22,953 nucleotides of DNA, taken from the NCBI GenBank assembly GCA_937974195.1, contig CALJIC010000126.1, positions 1 through 22,953 of the forward strand, in the 5' to 3' direction. This DNA comes from an uncultured Roseiflexaceae bacterium (GTDB lineage Bacteria > Chloroflexota > Chloroflexia > Chloroflexales > Roseiflexaceae). Below the pieces are notes generated by a model. The model had not been told where the DNA came from and searched no databases. It worked only from the letters and a program-made list of their open reading frames with translations. Below, one piece after another: positions 8,424-14,575 of the stretch. Position numbers and translations under genes: made by a program. Each line of letters starts with the position of its first letter. Position 1 is the stretch's first letter.

Positions 8424-9989
8424 TTACGTCAACCTCTCGCGCAGCAGATGCTTCTGGACCTTCCCGAGCGCGTTGCGCGGCAGCGAGTCCACCAGCACGA
8501 CCCGCCGCGGCTTCTTGTAGCTCGCCAGCTGCGCGCGGCACCACTCGACGACCGCAGACTGCAGCTCGGCGATCGCCGAGCGCCGCTCCTCCTCGCCGAG
8601 CCCGGCGACCCGCTCCCTGAAATCCGCGGCCGGGACGATCGCCGCCACCACGCACTCGCCGTACTCGGCGTCCGGCAGCCCCAGCACCGCCGCCTCGGCC
8701 ACCTGCGGGTGCGCCAGCAGCACCTCCTCCACCTCGCGCGGGTAGATGTTGTACCCGCCGCTGATGATCAGCTCGCGCGCCCGGCCGGAGATCGTGAAGT
8801 AGCCGTCCGGGCTGCGGAAGCCCAGGTCGCCGGTGTTGAACCACCCCTCGGGGTCGAACGCCTCGGCCGTCGCCTGCGGGTTGTTCCAGTAGCCGGCGAA
8901 CACGTGCGGGCCGCGCACCTGGATCTCGCCCGTCTCGCCGTCCGGCAGCGGCCGGCGCGTCCGCACGTCGACGACGCGCGCCTCCTGCCCGGGGAACGGC
9001 ATCCCGACCGTGCCCGGGCGCCGCTCGCCGTCGTACGGGTTGGTCAGGTTCATCACCGTCTCGGTCATCCCGTAGCGCTCCAGGATGCGCTGGCCGAACA
9101 GCTCCTCGAACGCGGCGAAGATCTGCGGGCTCAGCGCCGCGGACCCCGAGACGAACAGCCGGACCCGGCCGCCGAGCGCCTCTCTGTCGGCGCCGGCCGC
9201 CACCCGGCGCCGGGCCTCCTCGATCAGCCGCGAGTACATCGTCGGCACGCCGAAGAACATGGTCGTGTCGCCGGCCGCGAGCGTCTCCAGCACCTCGCCC
9301 GCGTCGAAGCCGCGCCGCAGGTCGACCGTGCTCGCGGTCACCAGCGCGCCGTGCAGCCCGACGCCGAGCCCGTGGATGTGGAACAGCGGCAGCGTCAGCA
9401 GCAGCCGGTCGTCCTCGGTCCAGCGCCACGCCTGCGTCACGGCGGCGCTGTTCGCCATCAGGTTGCCGTGCGTCAGCATCGCCCCCTTGGAGCGGCCGGT
9501 CGTCCCCGAGGTGTAGCCGATCAGCGCCACGTCGGAGGGCCGCAGGTCGATGTCGCCCTCGTGGCCCGCCCGCTCCTCAGGCTGCGACCGGCAGTCGACG
9601 ACCTGCAGCCCCGGGTCGAGGTCCGCCCGCACCCGCTCGAGCTCCGGCAGCAGCCGCTCCTCGGTCACGACCAGCCGCGCCCCGGAGTCGGAGAGGATGT
9701 GGCGCAGCTCGGTCTGGCGGTACTGGGTGTTGACCAGCACGACGATCGCGCCGGCCATGTGCGCCCCAAGGTAGGAGACCACGAACTCGGGGCTGTTGCT
9801 GTGGAACAGCGCCACCCGGTCGCCCTTCGCCACGCCGCGCCGCCGGTAGAGCGCCGCCCAGCGCGCGGCCGCGTCGCGCACGTCGGCGAAGCTCAGCCGC
9901 CGCCCCTCGAACAGCAGAAACGGGTGCCGCGGCCGGCGCTCGCACGCCGCCAGCAGCGCGTGGACTGTGGACTGCGGGTGTGACACCAT
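8424..9989 (-). CDS. acyl-CoA synthetase, malonyl/methylmalonyl-CoA synthetase-like (MatB/ACSF3 group)
   Basis: ANL-superfamily ligase of 521 residues that would activate a carboxylic acid to its CoA thioester through an acyl-adenylate. Motif A3, YTSGTTGRSKGAMLTHGNL, is near 153-171. ERYGMTETVMN begins near 303, the TGDLGF hinge region is near 383, and the C-terminal GKVQK catalytic lysine is near 508. The stretch YGMTETVMNLTNPYDGERRPGTVG closely follows the MatB/ACSF3 pattern, where the NP-x-x-G-x-R-x-PG-x-VG part helps bind the distal carboxylate, so malonate or methylmalonate is the favoured substrate. The preferred start is ATG at 9989, because GAGGA lies five bases upstream; a further in-frame ATG at 10001 has no such site. 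It is the first gene of an operon with DUF5054, driven by the promoter at 10039-10067. Confidence 0.88.
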   Translation of the reverse strand: MVSHPQSTVHALLAACERRPRHPFLLFEGRRLSFADVRDAAARWAALYRRRGVAKGDRVALFHSNSPEFVVSYLGAHMAGAIVVLVNTQYRQTELRHILSDSGARLVVTEERLLPELERVRADLDPGLQVVDCRSQPEERAGHEGDIDLRPSDVALIGYTSGTTGRSKGAMLTHGNLMANSAAVTQAWRWTEDDRLLLTLPLFHIHGLGVGLHGALVTASTVDLRRGFDAGEVLETLAAGDTTMFFGVPTMYSRLIEEARRRVAAGADREALGGRVRLFVSGSAALSPQIFAAFEELFGQRILERYGMTETVMNLTNPYDGERRPGTVGMPFPGQEARVVDVRTRRPLPDGETGEIQVRGPHVFAGYWNNPQATAEAFDPEGWFNTGDLGFRSPDGYFTISGRARELIISGGYNIYPREVEEVLLAHPQVAEAAVLGLPDAEYGECVVAAIVPAADFRERVAGLGEEERRSAIAELQSAVVEWCRAQLASYKKPRRVVLVDSLPRNALGKVQKHLLRERLT

Positions 9990-10034
9990 GGTCGTCCTCA
10001 TTCAGCTGCGTCGGATACCAGCGAGAGCAGCGGC

Positions 10035-10043
10035 TGGTATAAT
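10035..10043 (+). promoter_or_regulatory. extended -10 promoter for the CoA-transferase gene
   Basis: TGGTATAAT gives a TG extension plus a perfect TATAAT (10038-10043). No good -35 hexamer lies 17 bases upstream (ATACCA), which is normal for extended -10 promoters. Transcription would start near 10050, about 47 bases before the ATG. The hexamer overlaps the -10 of the opposite promoter by five bases. Confidence 0.6.
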
Positions 10044-10067
10044 ACCGCCAGTTCTCGCTTCGTCCAA
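10039..10067 (-). promoter_or_regulatory. sigma70-type promoter for the acyl-CoA synthetase operon
   Basis: Reading the minus strand, TTGGAC (10067-10062), a 17-base spacer and TATTAT (10044-10039). Both hexamers are close to consensus and the spacing is ideal. The predicted transcript starts near 10032, about 43 bases before the ATG at 9989. The core GGTATAATACC is itself nearly palindromic and serves both directions. Confidence 0.7.
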
Positions 10068-10096
10068 CCCGCCGCCAGAGGCATTCCGGAGCTTGT

Positions 10097-11287
10097 ATGT
10101 CCCCACCGCTCGCCGGTATCCGCGTCCTGGACCTCAGCCGCGCCCTGGCCGGGCCGTTCTGCTCCCAGATGCTCGCCGACATGGGCGCGAGCGTCGTCAA
10201 GATCGAGCAGCCCGGCGGCGACCACACGCGCGCCTGGGGGCCGCCCTTCCAGTCCGGCGAGAGCGCCTACTTCCTGAGCGTCAACCGCGGCAAGCGCAGC
10301 GTCGTCCTGGACCTGCGCCGGCCGCGCGGCGCCGAGGTCCTCGGCCGCCTCGTCGCCCGCAGCGACGTCCTGCTCGAGAACTTCGTCCCCGGCACGCTCG
10401 ACCGGCTCGGCTTCGGGTACGAGGCCTGCCGCGCCATCAGGCCCGACCTCGTCTACTGCTCGATCTCGGGCTTCGGCCCGGTCGGGCCGGACCGCGAGCG
10501 GGCCGCCTACGACCAGATCGCGCAGGGGCTCGGCGGGATCATGAGCCTGATCGGCGAGCCAGGCGGCCCGCCGCAGCGCGTCGGGATCGCGATCACCGAC
10601 ATCATGGCCGGCATGTTCGCCGCCTACGCCGTCGTCGCCGCGCTCTACCACCGCCAGGCCACCGGCCAGGGCCAGAAGGTCGACACATCGCTCCTCGAGG
10701 GCCAGCTGGCCCTGATGTCCTACCAGGCCGGCAACTACTTCGCCACCGGCGAGCCGCCCGCCCGCCCCGGCAGCCAGCACCCCTCGATCGTGCCCTACGG
10801 CGTCTACCGCGCCGCCGACGGCTACTTCAACCTCGCCGTCGGCACCGATGACCTGTGGGGCCGCTTCTGCGCCGCGCTCGGCCTCGAGGATCTGCGCGAC
10901 GACCCGCGCTTCGCCACCAACCCGCTGCGCGTCCGCAACCGCGAGGCGCTGAACGCCCTGCTCGAGGCGGCCTTCGCGTCGCGCACCGTCGCCGAGCTCG
11001 AGGCGCTGCTCAACCGCAGCGGCGTGCCCTGCGGCGCCGTCCGCGATCTGCGCCAGGTCTTCGAGGACCCGCAGGTGCAGGCGCTCGGGATCGTCAGGGA
11101 GCTGCAGCACCCGGTCGCCGGGCCGATCAAGGTCGTCGGCCCGCCGTACCGCCTCTCCGCGACGCCGCCCGAGGTCGGCCTGCCGCCGCCGCTGCTCGGC
11201 CAGCACACCGCCGAGGTGCTCGCCGAGCTCGGCTACACCGAGGAGGAGATCGCATCGCTGCGCGGCGAGGAGGTGGTTGCGCCGTAG
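10097..11287 (+). CDS. CaiB/BaiF family (class III) CoA-transferase
   Basis: A 396-residue enzyme that would move CoA between carboxylic acids, acting as an interlocked cytosolic dimer. The family N-terminus is clear: GIRVLDLSRALAGPFCSQML, then DMGASVVKIEQPGGD and FLSVNRGKRSVVLDL. LLENFVPGTLDRLGFGYE follows, then YCSISGFGPVGP. The catalytic aspartate is expected in KVDTSLLEG, near residue 196. The C-terminal part has VPYGVYRAADGYFNLAVGT and GVPCGAVRDLRQVFEDPQV. Formyl-CoA transferase, carnitine and mesaconate/succinate enzymes share this architecture, so the substrate is open. The start ATG has GGAG (10088-10091) five bases upstream. It diverges from the ligase operon with overlapping promoters, suggesting joint control in carboxylic-acid activation. 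Confidence 0.93.
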   Translation: MSPPLAGIRVLDLSRALAGPFCSQMLADMGASVVKIEQPGGDHTRAWGPPFQSGESAYFLSVNRGKRSVVLDLRRPRGAEVLGRLVARSDVLLENFVPGTLDRLGFGYEACRAIRPDLVYCSISGFGPVGPDRERAAYDQIAQGLGGIMSLIGEPGGPPQRVGIAITDIMAGMFAAYAVVAALYHRQATGQGQKVDTSLLEGQLALMSYQAGNYFATGEPPARPGSQHPSIVPYGVYRAADGYFNLAVGTDDLWGRFCAALGLEDLRDDPRFATNPLRVRNREALNALLEAAFASRTVAELEALLNRSGVPCGAVRDLRQVFEDPQVQALGIVRELQHPVAGPIKVVGPPYRLSATPPEVGLPPPLLGQHTAEVLAELGYTEEEIASLRGEEVVAP

Positions 11288-11486
11288 CGGGCGCTCTCCC
11301 GCGCTGCGCGCAAAGGGGCGCCGGCGGCGCCCGGGCGCTTTCCCGCCCGGTCCTATGCCGTGCCGTCCGGGGCGCCGCCCGTGACTCCAACCTGCTGCGG
11401 CCCCTTCGGCGTCACTCGCAGCGGGCGAGCCCTCGCGCGCGGCAGCTGCGCTGCCGCGCCCAGGCACACAGGCAGAGGAGGCTCCG
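11288..11486. other. 199-base intergenic stretch with three GC-rich hairpins
   Basis: Hairpins: GGGCGCC-GGC-GGCGCCC (11316-11332); CCGGGCG-CTTTCC-CGCCCGG (11331-11350), which shares two bases with the first so only one can fold fully; and GCGCGGCAG-CTGCG-CTGCCGCGC (11437-11459), a 9-bp perfect stem. None has a T-run. The last ends about 15 bases before the Shine-Dalgarno GAGGAGG of the next gene. No promoter could be picked for the following gene. Confidence 0.5.
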
Positions 11487-11960
11487 ATGACCCAGCAGCA
11501 CGGCCTCTACACCGTCCAGACCTGGCTGACCATCACCGCCGAGCAGCGCGCGCGGCTCGAGTGGCTCGTGCGCGACCAGGGCGGCGATCTGGCGGACACC
11601 CTGACCCGCATCGTCGCCGACTGCCCTCTCAGCGAGCTCCGGGTATCCCCCGAGCCACCGAGCGGCGACACGCTCCCGGCGCGGCTCTACCTCACCGCCG
11701 AGCAGCGCCGCGAGCTCGACCGCCTCGTGGCCGAGTCGCAGGTGCCGCTGCCGGACGTGCTGTCCCAGATCGTCGCCGCGTTCCTCGCGACGGTCGCCGA
11801 CCCGCCGGAGGAGCCGCAGCCTCCCCCGGACCCGGCCGAGCGGCGCCGCCGGCGCGCGGAGTTGGCCCGTCTGCGCGCCCGCCGGGACCAGGCCGGCGGC
11901 GCCGCGCCCGCCTGGCTCGACGCCTACATCGCCGAGCTCGAGTCCGACCTCGATCCTTAG
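11487..11960 (+). CDS. small protein with two tandem ribbon-helix-helix-like repeats
   Basis: A 157-residue hypothetical protein. Residues about 8-46 and 63-101 are internal repeats: over the 28 residues starting TAEQR, 14 are identical. Each repeat reads as a short strand followed by two helices with the break before a conserved L-x-D-x-L-x-x-IVA, which is the layout of a ribbon-helix-helix (RHH) DNA-binding unit. Two units in one chain could make a single-chain RHH fold, normally built by dimers. A Pro-rich linker (105-116) leads to a strongly basic helix (117-133, RRRRR core) and an acidic end. The start has GAGGAGG upstream. Its stop TAG touches the ATG of tlyA, so translation is likely coupled. 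DNA or RNA binding is inference; no name is recognised. Confidence 0.75.
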   Translation: MTQQHGLYTVQTWLTITAEQRARLEWLVRDQGGDLADTLTRIVADCPLSELRVSPEPPSGDTLPARLYLTAEQRRELDRLVAESQVPLPDVLSQIVAAFLATVADPPEEPQPPPDPAERRRRRAELARLRARRDQAGGAAPAWLDAYIAELESDLDP

Positions 11961-12821
11961 ATGGCAAAGCCCAGAGTTCGCCTCGACCAGCTCCTCGTGC
12001 AGCTGGGCCTGGCGGAGACCAGAAACAAGGCCCAGGCCCTCATCATCGCCGGCGCAGTGCGCGTCGGCGGGGTGCCGCGCACCAAGCCCGGCGAGCTCGT
12101 CGCGCCGGACGCGCCCATCGAGCTGGCCGGCGCGCTGCCCTACGTCAGCCGCGGCGGCTTCAAGCTGGCCCACGCCCTCGACACCTTCGGGCTCTCGCCG
12201 CAGGGCCTCGTCGCGCTCGACGTCGGCGCCTCCACCGGGGGCTTCACCGATGTCCTGCTCCAGCGCGGCGCCGCGCGGGTCTACGCCGTGGACGTCGGGT
12301 ACGGCATCCTGGACTGGCGCCTGCGCCAGGACCCGCGGGTCGTGGTCCTCGAGCGCACCAACATCCGCTACCTCGAGGCCCTGCCGCCGCCCGAGCACCA
12401 GCCCGCCGCCAGCGGCCCGCAGGACGCGGCCGGCGCTGAGCATACGCCCGGCGCCCTGCCACAGGTGCTGGCCGACTGCGCCACGATCGACACCTCGTTC
12501 ATCTCGCTGCGCCTGGTGCTCCCCGCCGTCCAGCGCCTGGTCACGCCCGCGGCCTGGATCGTGGCGCTCATCAAGCCGCAGTTCGAGGCCGGCGCCGGGG
12601 AGGTCGGCAAGGGCGGCGTCGTCCGCGACCCGGCGGTCCACGCCGCAGTCCTGCGCGACGTGCTCGGCTTCGCGGCGGCGAGCGGTCTCCGGCCGCACGG
12701 CCTCACCCGCTCGCCGATCACAGGGCCCGCCGGAAACGTCGAGTTCCTCGCCTGGCTCGGCGGCGACGGCCCGCCGCTCGATATCGAGGGCGCCATCAGG
12801 CAGGCGCTGCGCCCCCAGTAG
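11961..12821 (+). CDS. tlyA: TlyA family 16S/23S rRNA 2'-O-methyltransferase
   Basis: A 286-residue S4-domain plus FtsJ-type methyltransferase, normal length for TlyA. The family 2'-O-methylates cytidines in 16S and/or 23S rRNA using S-adenosylmethionine and affects capreomycin sensitivity in mycobacteria. The S4 RNA-binding domain covers about 5-65 (RLDQLLVQLGLAETRNKAQ). PYVSRGGFKLAHAL gives the catalytic Lys, and the SAM motif is LDVGASTGGFTDVLLQ (about 105-120). DTSFISL, ALIKPQFEAGAGEVGKGG and NVEFLAWL complete the K-D-K-E set. A Pro/Ala-rich insertion of about 25 residues (PPPEHQPAASGPQDAAG region) lies before the DTSF strand. It starts on the base after the stop of the preceding gene, with no own Shine-Dalgarno apparent. 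Some relatives act as haemolysin-like proteins, but the motifs favour the methyltransferase. Confidence 0.95.
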   Translation: MAKPRVRLDQLLVQLGLAETRNKAQALIIAGAVRVGGVPRTKPGELVAPDAPIELAGALPYVSRGGFKLAHALDTFGLSPQGLVALDVGASTGGFTDVLLQRGAARVYAVDVGYGILDWRLRQDPRVVVLERTNIRYLEALPPPEHQPAASGPQDAAGAEHTPGALPQVLADCATIDTSFISLRLVLPAVQRLVTPAAWIVALIKPQFEAGAGEVGKGGVVRDPAVHAAVLRDVLGFAAASGLRPHGLTRSPITGPAGNVEFLAWLGGDGPPLDIEGAIRQALRPQ

Positions 12822-12960
12822 CGCAGCGTGCGCAGCTCTGCCCCCGCGCCCCCGCAGAGGTTCGGCGAGACGTTGCCTTCATCTTTATATATTTTTGCGT
12901 GCCTGCGGCTCAGTGGGGTTGGGAAAGGCGAAGCCTCCCCAGGCATCCCCTTTTCTGCTG

Positions 12961-12987
12961 CTCTGCGGCGACTTGGTCGCCGCAGAG
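12961..12987. repeat. 12-bp perfect hairpin, left module of a dispersed repeat
   Basis: CTCTGCGGCGAC pairs perfectly with GTCGCCGCAGAG around the loop TTG. Its right arm contains CGCCGCAGAG (12978-12987), also found at 6378-6387. There is no T-run on either side, so it is not a standard terminator for the tlyA transcript, though it could protect the 3' end. Confidence 0.7.
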
Positions 12988-12990
12988 TCT

Positions 12991-13020
12991 CGGAGGGCCT
13001 GTGGCCCGCCGCACCTCCCA
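12991..13020. repeat. second copy of a 30-base dispersed repeat module
   Basis: This 30-base stretch matches 6406-6435 at 26 of 30 positions, built around the small hairpin GGGCC-TGT-GGCCC (TGC in the other copy) and ending in CCTCCC. Both copies follow a CGCCGCAGAG block (18 bases away in one, 3 in the other) and both lie between genes. Confidence 0.65.
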
Positions 13021-13130
13021 GCGGAAAGCTGCTCCAGCAGGCGACGCGCCCGCCGCACTCCCCGAAGCCCTTCCGCAGGCGACCTGCAAGCGACCGCGGA
13101 AGCTATGGCATAATGGGGTTGCGCCGCGTG

Positions 13131-13158
13131 TTGACGGTATCTAGGATTCGCATATAAT
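13131..13158 (+). promoter_or_regulatory. sigma70-type promoter of the cytochrome oxidase operon
   Basis: TTGACG (13131-13136), a 16-base spacer, and TATAAT (13153-13158). The transcript would begin near 13165 with a leader of about 100 bases. The -35 is identical to that of ppc. A partly symmetric sequence GTGCAAAATTTCAC (13167-13180) falls right at the expected start site and may be an operator, but this is weak. Confidence 0.8.
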
Positions 13159-13265
13159 AGGCAAGCGTGCAAAATTTCACTTGATTCTGGCCCCCTTGTT
13201 TTGGATGCGTAGGCGCCCCAGCTAACCCGCGCCAGGACGCCCCACGCGCTCAGTGAGGAGACGGA

Positions 13266-14390
13266 ATGAGGACACCGCGCCCACAGTTTCGTAGTCCCCT
13301 ACACCTCCTACTCCTAGCCGCTGCGCTGCTGGTACTGGCCGCCTGCTCCGGCCCCGAGGCCAGGCAGACGACGATCATCCCGCAGGGTGACCACGCGCAG
13401 CGCATCTACGACCTGCTGTTGCCGATCTTCTGGATGGGAATGGCGGTCTTCGTCGTCGTCGAGGGGCTACTGATCTACACGGTCCTGCGCTTCCGGCGCC
13501 GCTCTAACGCAATCCCGGCCCAGATCCACGGCAACACCCGGATCGAGATCCTCTGGACGATCGCGCCAGCGCTGATTGTGCTGGTGATCGCGGTGCTGAC
13601 CTTCCGCACCCAGATGCTGACCGCCGAGCTGACCATCAACCCGCAGAACCCGGTCGAGGTCACCGCGGTCGGCCACCAGTGGTGGTTCGAGTTCCGCTAC
13701 CCCGGGCTCGGCGAGGGCGGCGAGGATCTGGTCACCGCCAGCGACATGTACATCCCGGTCGGCCGCCCGGTGCGCGTCACGCTGCAGGGCGCCGATGTGA
13801 TCCACAACTTCTGGGTGCCCAAGCTGGCCGGCAAGACCTACATGATCCCCGGCAAGACCAACTACCTGGCCTTCACCGCCGCGCAGCCCGGCATCTACCG
13901 CGCGGTGTGCGCCGAGTTCTGCGGCGAGGCGCACGCGCTCATGCGCTTCCGCGTGATCGCCGTGCCGGAGGATGAGTTCCAGCGCTGGGTCGAGCAGCGG
14001 GCCGTGCCGCCGTCGGCCGCCGCCCCCGGCTCGCTCACGGTCGGCGGCCTCACCGGCGACCCTGCGCGCGGCCAGGAGATCTTCCTCGACCCGCGCCGCC
14101 AGTGCATCAGCTGCCACGCGGTCGATGGCACGGAGGCGCGCGGCGTCATCGGGCCCAACCTCACCTACTACGGCAGCCGCCTGACGATCGCCGCCGGCAT
14201 CCTGCCCTACTCGCCGGAGAACCTGAGCGACTGGCTGCACCGCGCCTACGAGATCAAGCCCGGCAACCTGATGAGCCGCGTGATCACGCCGCAGTGGATC
14301 GATGCGAACCTGAGCGAGCAGGATATCGCTGACCTGGTGGCCTATCTTGACAGCATGAAGCTGTCCGTCAACCTGCCGCCGGAGAACTAG
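13266..14390 (+). CDS. ctaC: cytochrome c oxidase subunit II with fused cytochrome c domain (caa3 type)
   Basis: Subunit II of the terminal oxidase takes electrons through its own cytochrome c and CuA and passes them to subunit I. The 374-residue chain begins with a lipoprotein signal (lipobox LAAC, Cys27), so the mature N-terminus is probably lipid-anchored on the outer face. Two membrane helices follow (about 50-73 and 96-114). The CuA domain has HQWWFEFRYPG and all ligands: His180, Cys215, Glu217, Cys219, His223 and Met226. The C-terminal cytochrome c domain has CISCH (Cys280, Cys283, His284), with Met336 the likely sixth ligand. The fusion defines a caa3 rather than aa3 enzyme. The start has GAGGAG five bases upstream. 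It is first in the operon. Confidence 0.97.
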   Translation: MRTPRPQFRSPLHLLLLAAALLVLAACSGPEARQTTIIPQGDHAQRIYDLLLPIFWMGMAVFVVVEGLLIYTVLRFRRRSNAIPAQIHGNTRIEILWTIAPALIVLVIAVLTFRTQMLTAELTINPQNPVEVTAVGHQWWFEFRYPGLGEGGEDLVTASDMYIPVGRPVRVTLQGADVIHNFWVPKLAGKTYMIPGKTNYLAFTAAQPGIYRAVCAEFCGEAHALMRFRVIAVPEDEFQRWVEQRAVPPSAAAPGSLTVGGLTGDPARGQEIFLDPRRQCISCHAVDGTEARGVIGPNLTYYGSRLTIAAGILPYSPENLSDWLHRAYEIKPGNLMSRVITPQWIDANLSEQDIADLVAYLDSMKLSVNLPPEN

Positions 14391-14575
14391 GGCGCAGCTG
14401 CAAGCTGGGGCCGGAGGGGTGAAGCCTCTCCGCAGCCCCCGCCGGAAGTGGTGGTCGCGGGCGGCTCTGCCGCCTTCGGCCACCGCCGCACCAGAGGGAT
14501 TGTTCAAGAGCCTGCGGCGCTGCGCCCCCGCAGACTAGACCAACAACTGACGCTTCAGGTACTAGGAGGAGTGTC
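14391..14575. other. 185-base gap between ctaC and ctaD with palindromic modules
   Basis: It contains a GGTGAAGCC module (14418-14426) flanked by GGAGG and CTCTCC arms, a GGCGGC-TCT-GCCGCC hairpin (14460-14474) and a CTGCGG/CCGCAG hairpin (near 14511-14532). The gap ends in the strong AGGAGGAG of ctaD. No promoter or T-run terminator is visible, so ctaC and ctaD are probably still cotranscribed. Confidence 0.5.

Larger units (their letters stand above)
12822..13265. other. 444-base intergenic region upstream of the cytochrome oxidase operon
   Basis: Contents in order: a CTCTGC/GCAGAG hairpin (12836-12859); an AT-rich island CTTTATATATTTTTG (12883-12897) that is too far from that hairpin to be a clear terminator; a GGCGAAGCC palindrome module (12927-12935); a 12-bp hairpin (12961-12987); a 30-base dispersed repeat copy (12991-13020); an extended -10-like TGGCATAAT (13106-13114); the oxidase promoter (13131-13158); and a leader of about 100 bases that is AT-richer than its surroundings. 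The leader ends in GAGGAG five bases before the ctaC ATG. No small gene was recognised. Confidence 0.6.

Noticed and set aside
6450..9983. 1177-residue open frame on the plus strand
   Set aside because: Antisense to the DUF5054 and acyl-CoA synthetase genes, both of which have clear motifs and ribosome sites. The translation is low-complexity.
9990..10001. Longer start for the acyl-CoA synthetase (ATG at 10001)
   Set aside because: GAGGA at 9995-9999 lies between the two candidates and is correctly spaced for the ATG at 9989 only.
8424..11287. 3-hydroxypropionate bicycle genes (ligase and CoA-transferase)
   Set aside because: Class III CoA-transferases and ligases occur in that pathway in Chloroflexus, but no other bicycle enzyme is present and neither sequence is specific enough.
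12822..13130. tRNA or small RNA gene upstream of the oxidase operon
   Set aside because: No cloverleaf or TTC-containing T-arm was found. The stems present are simple palindromes shared with other gaps.
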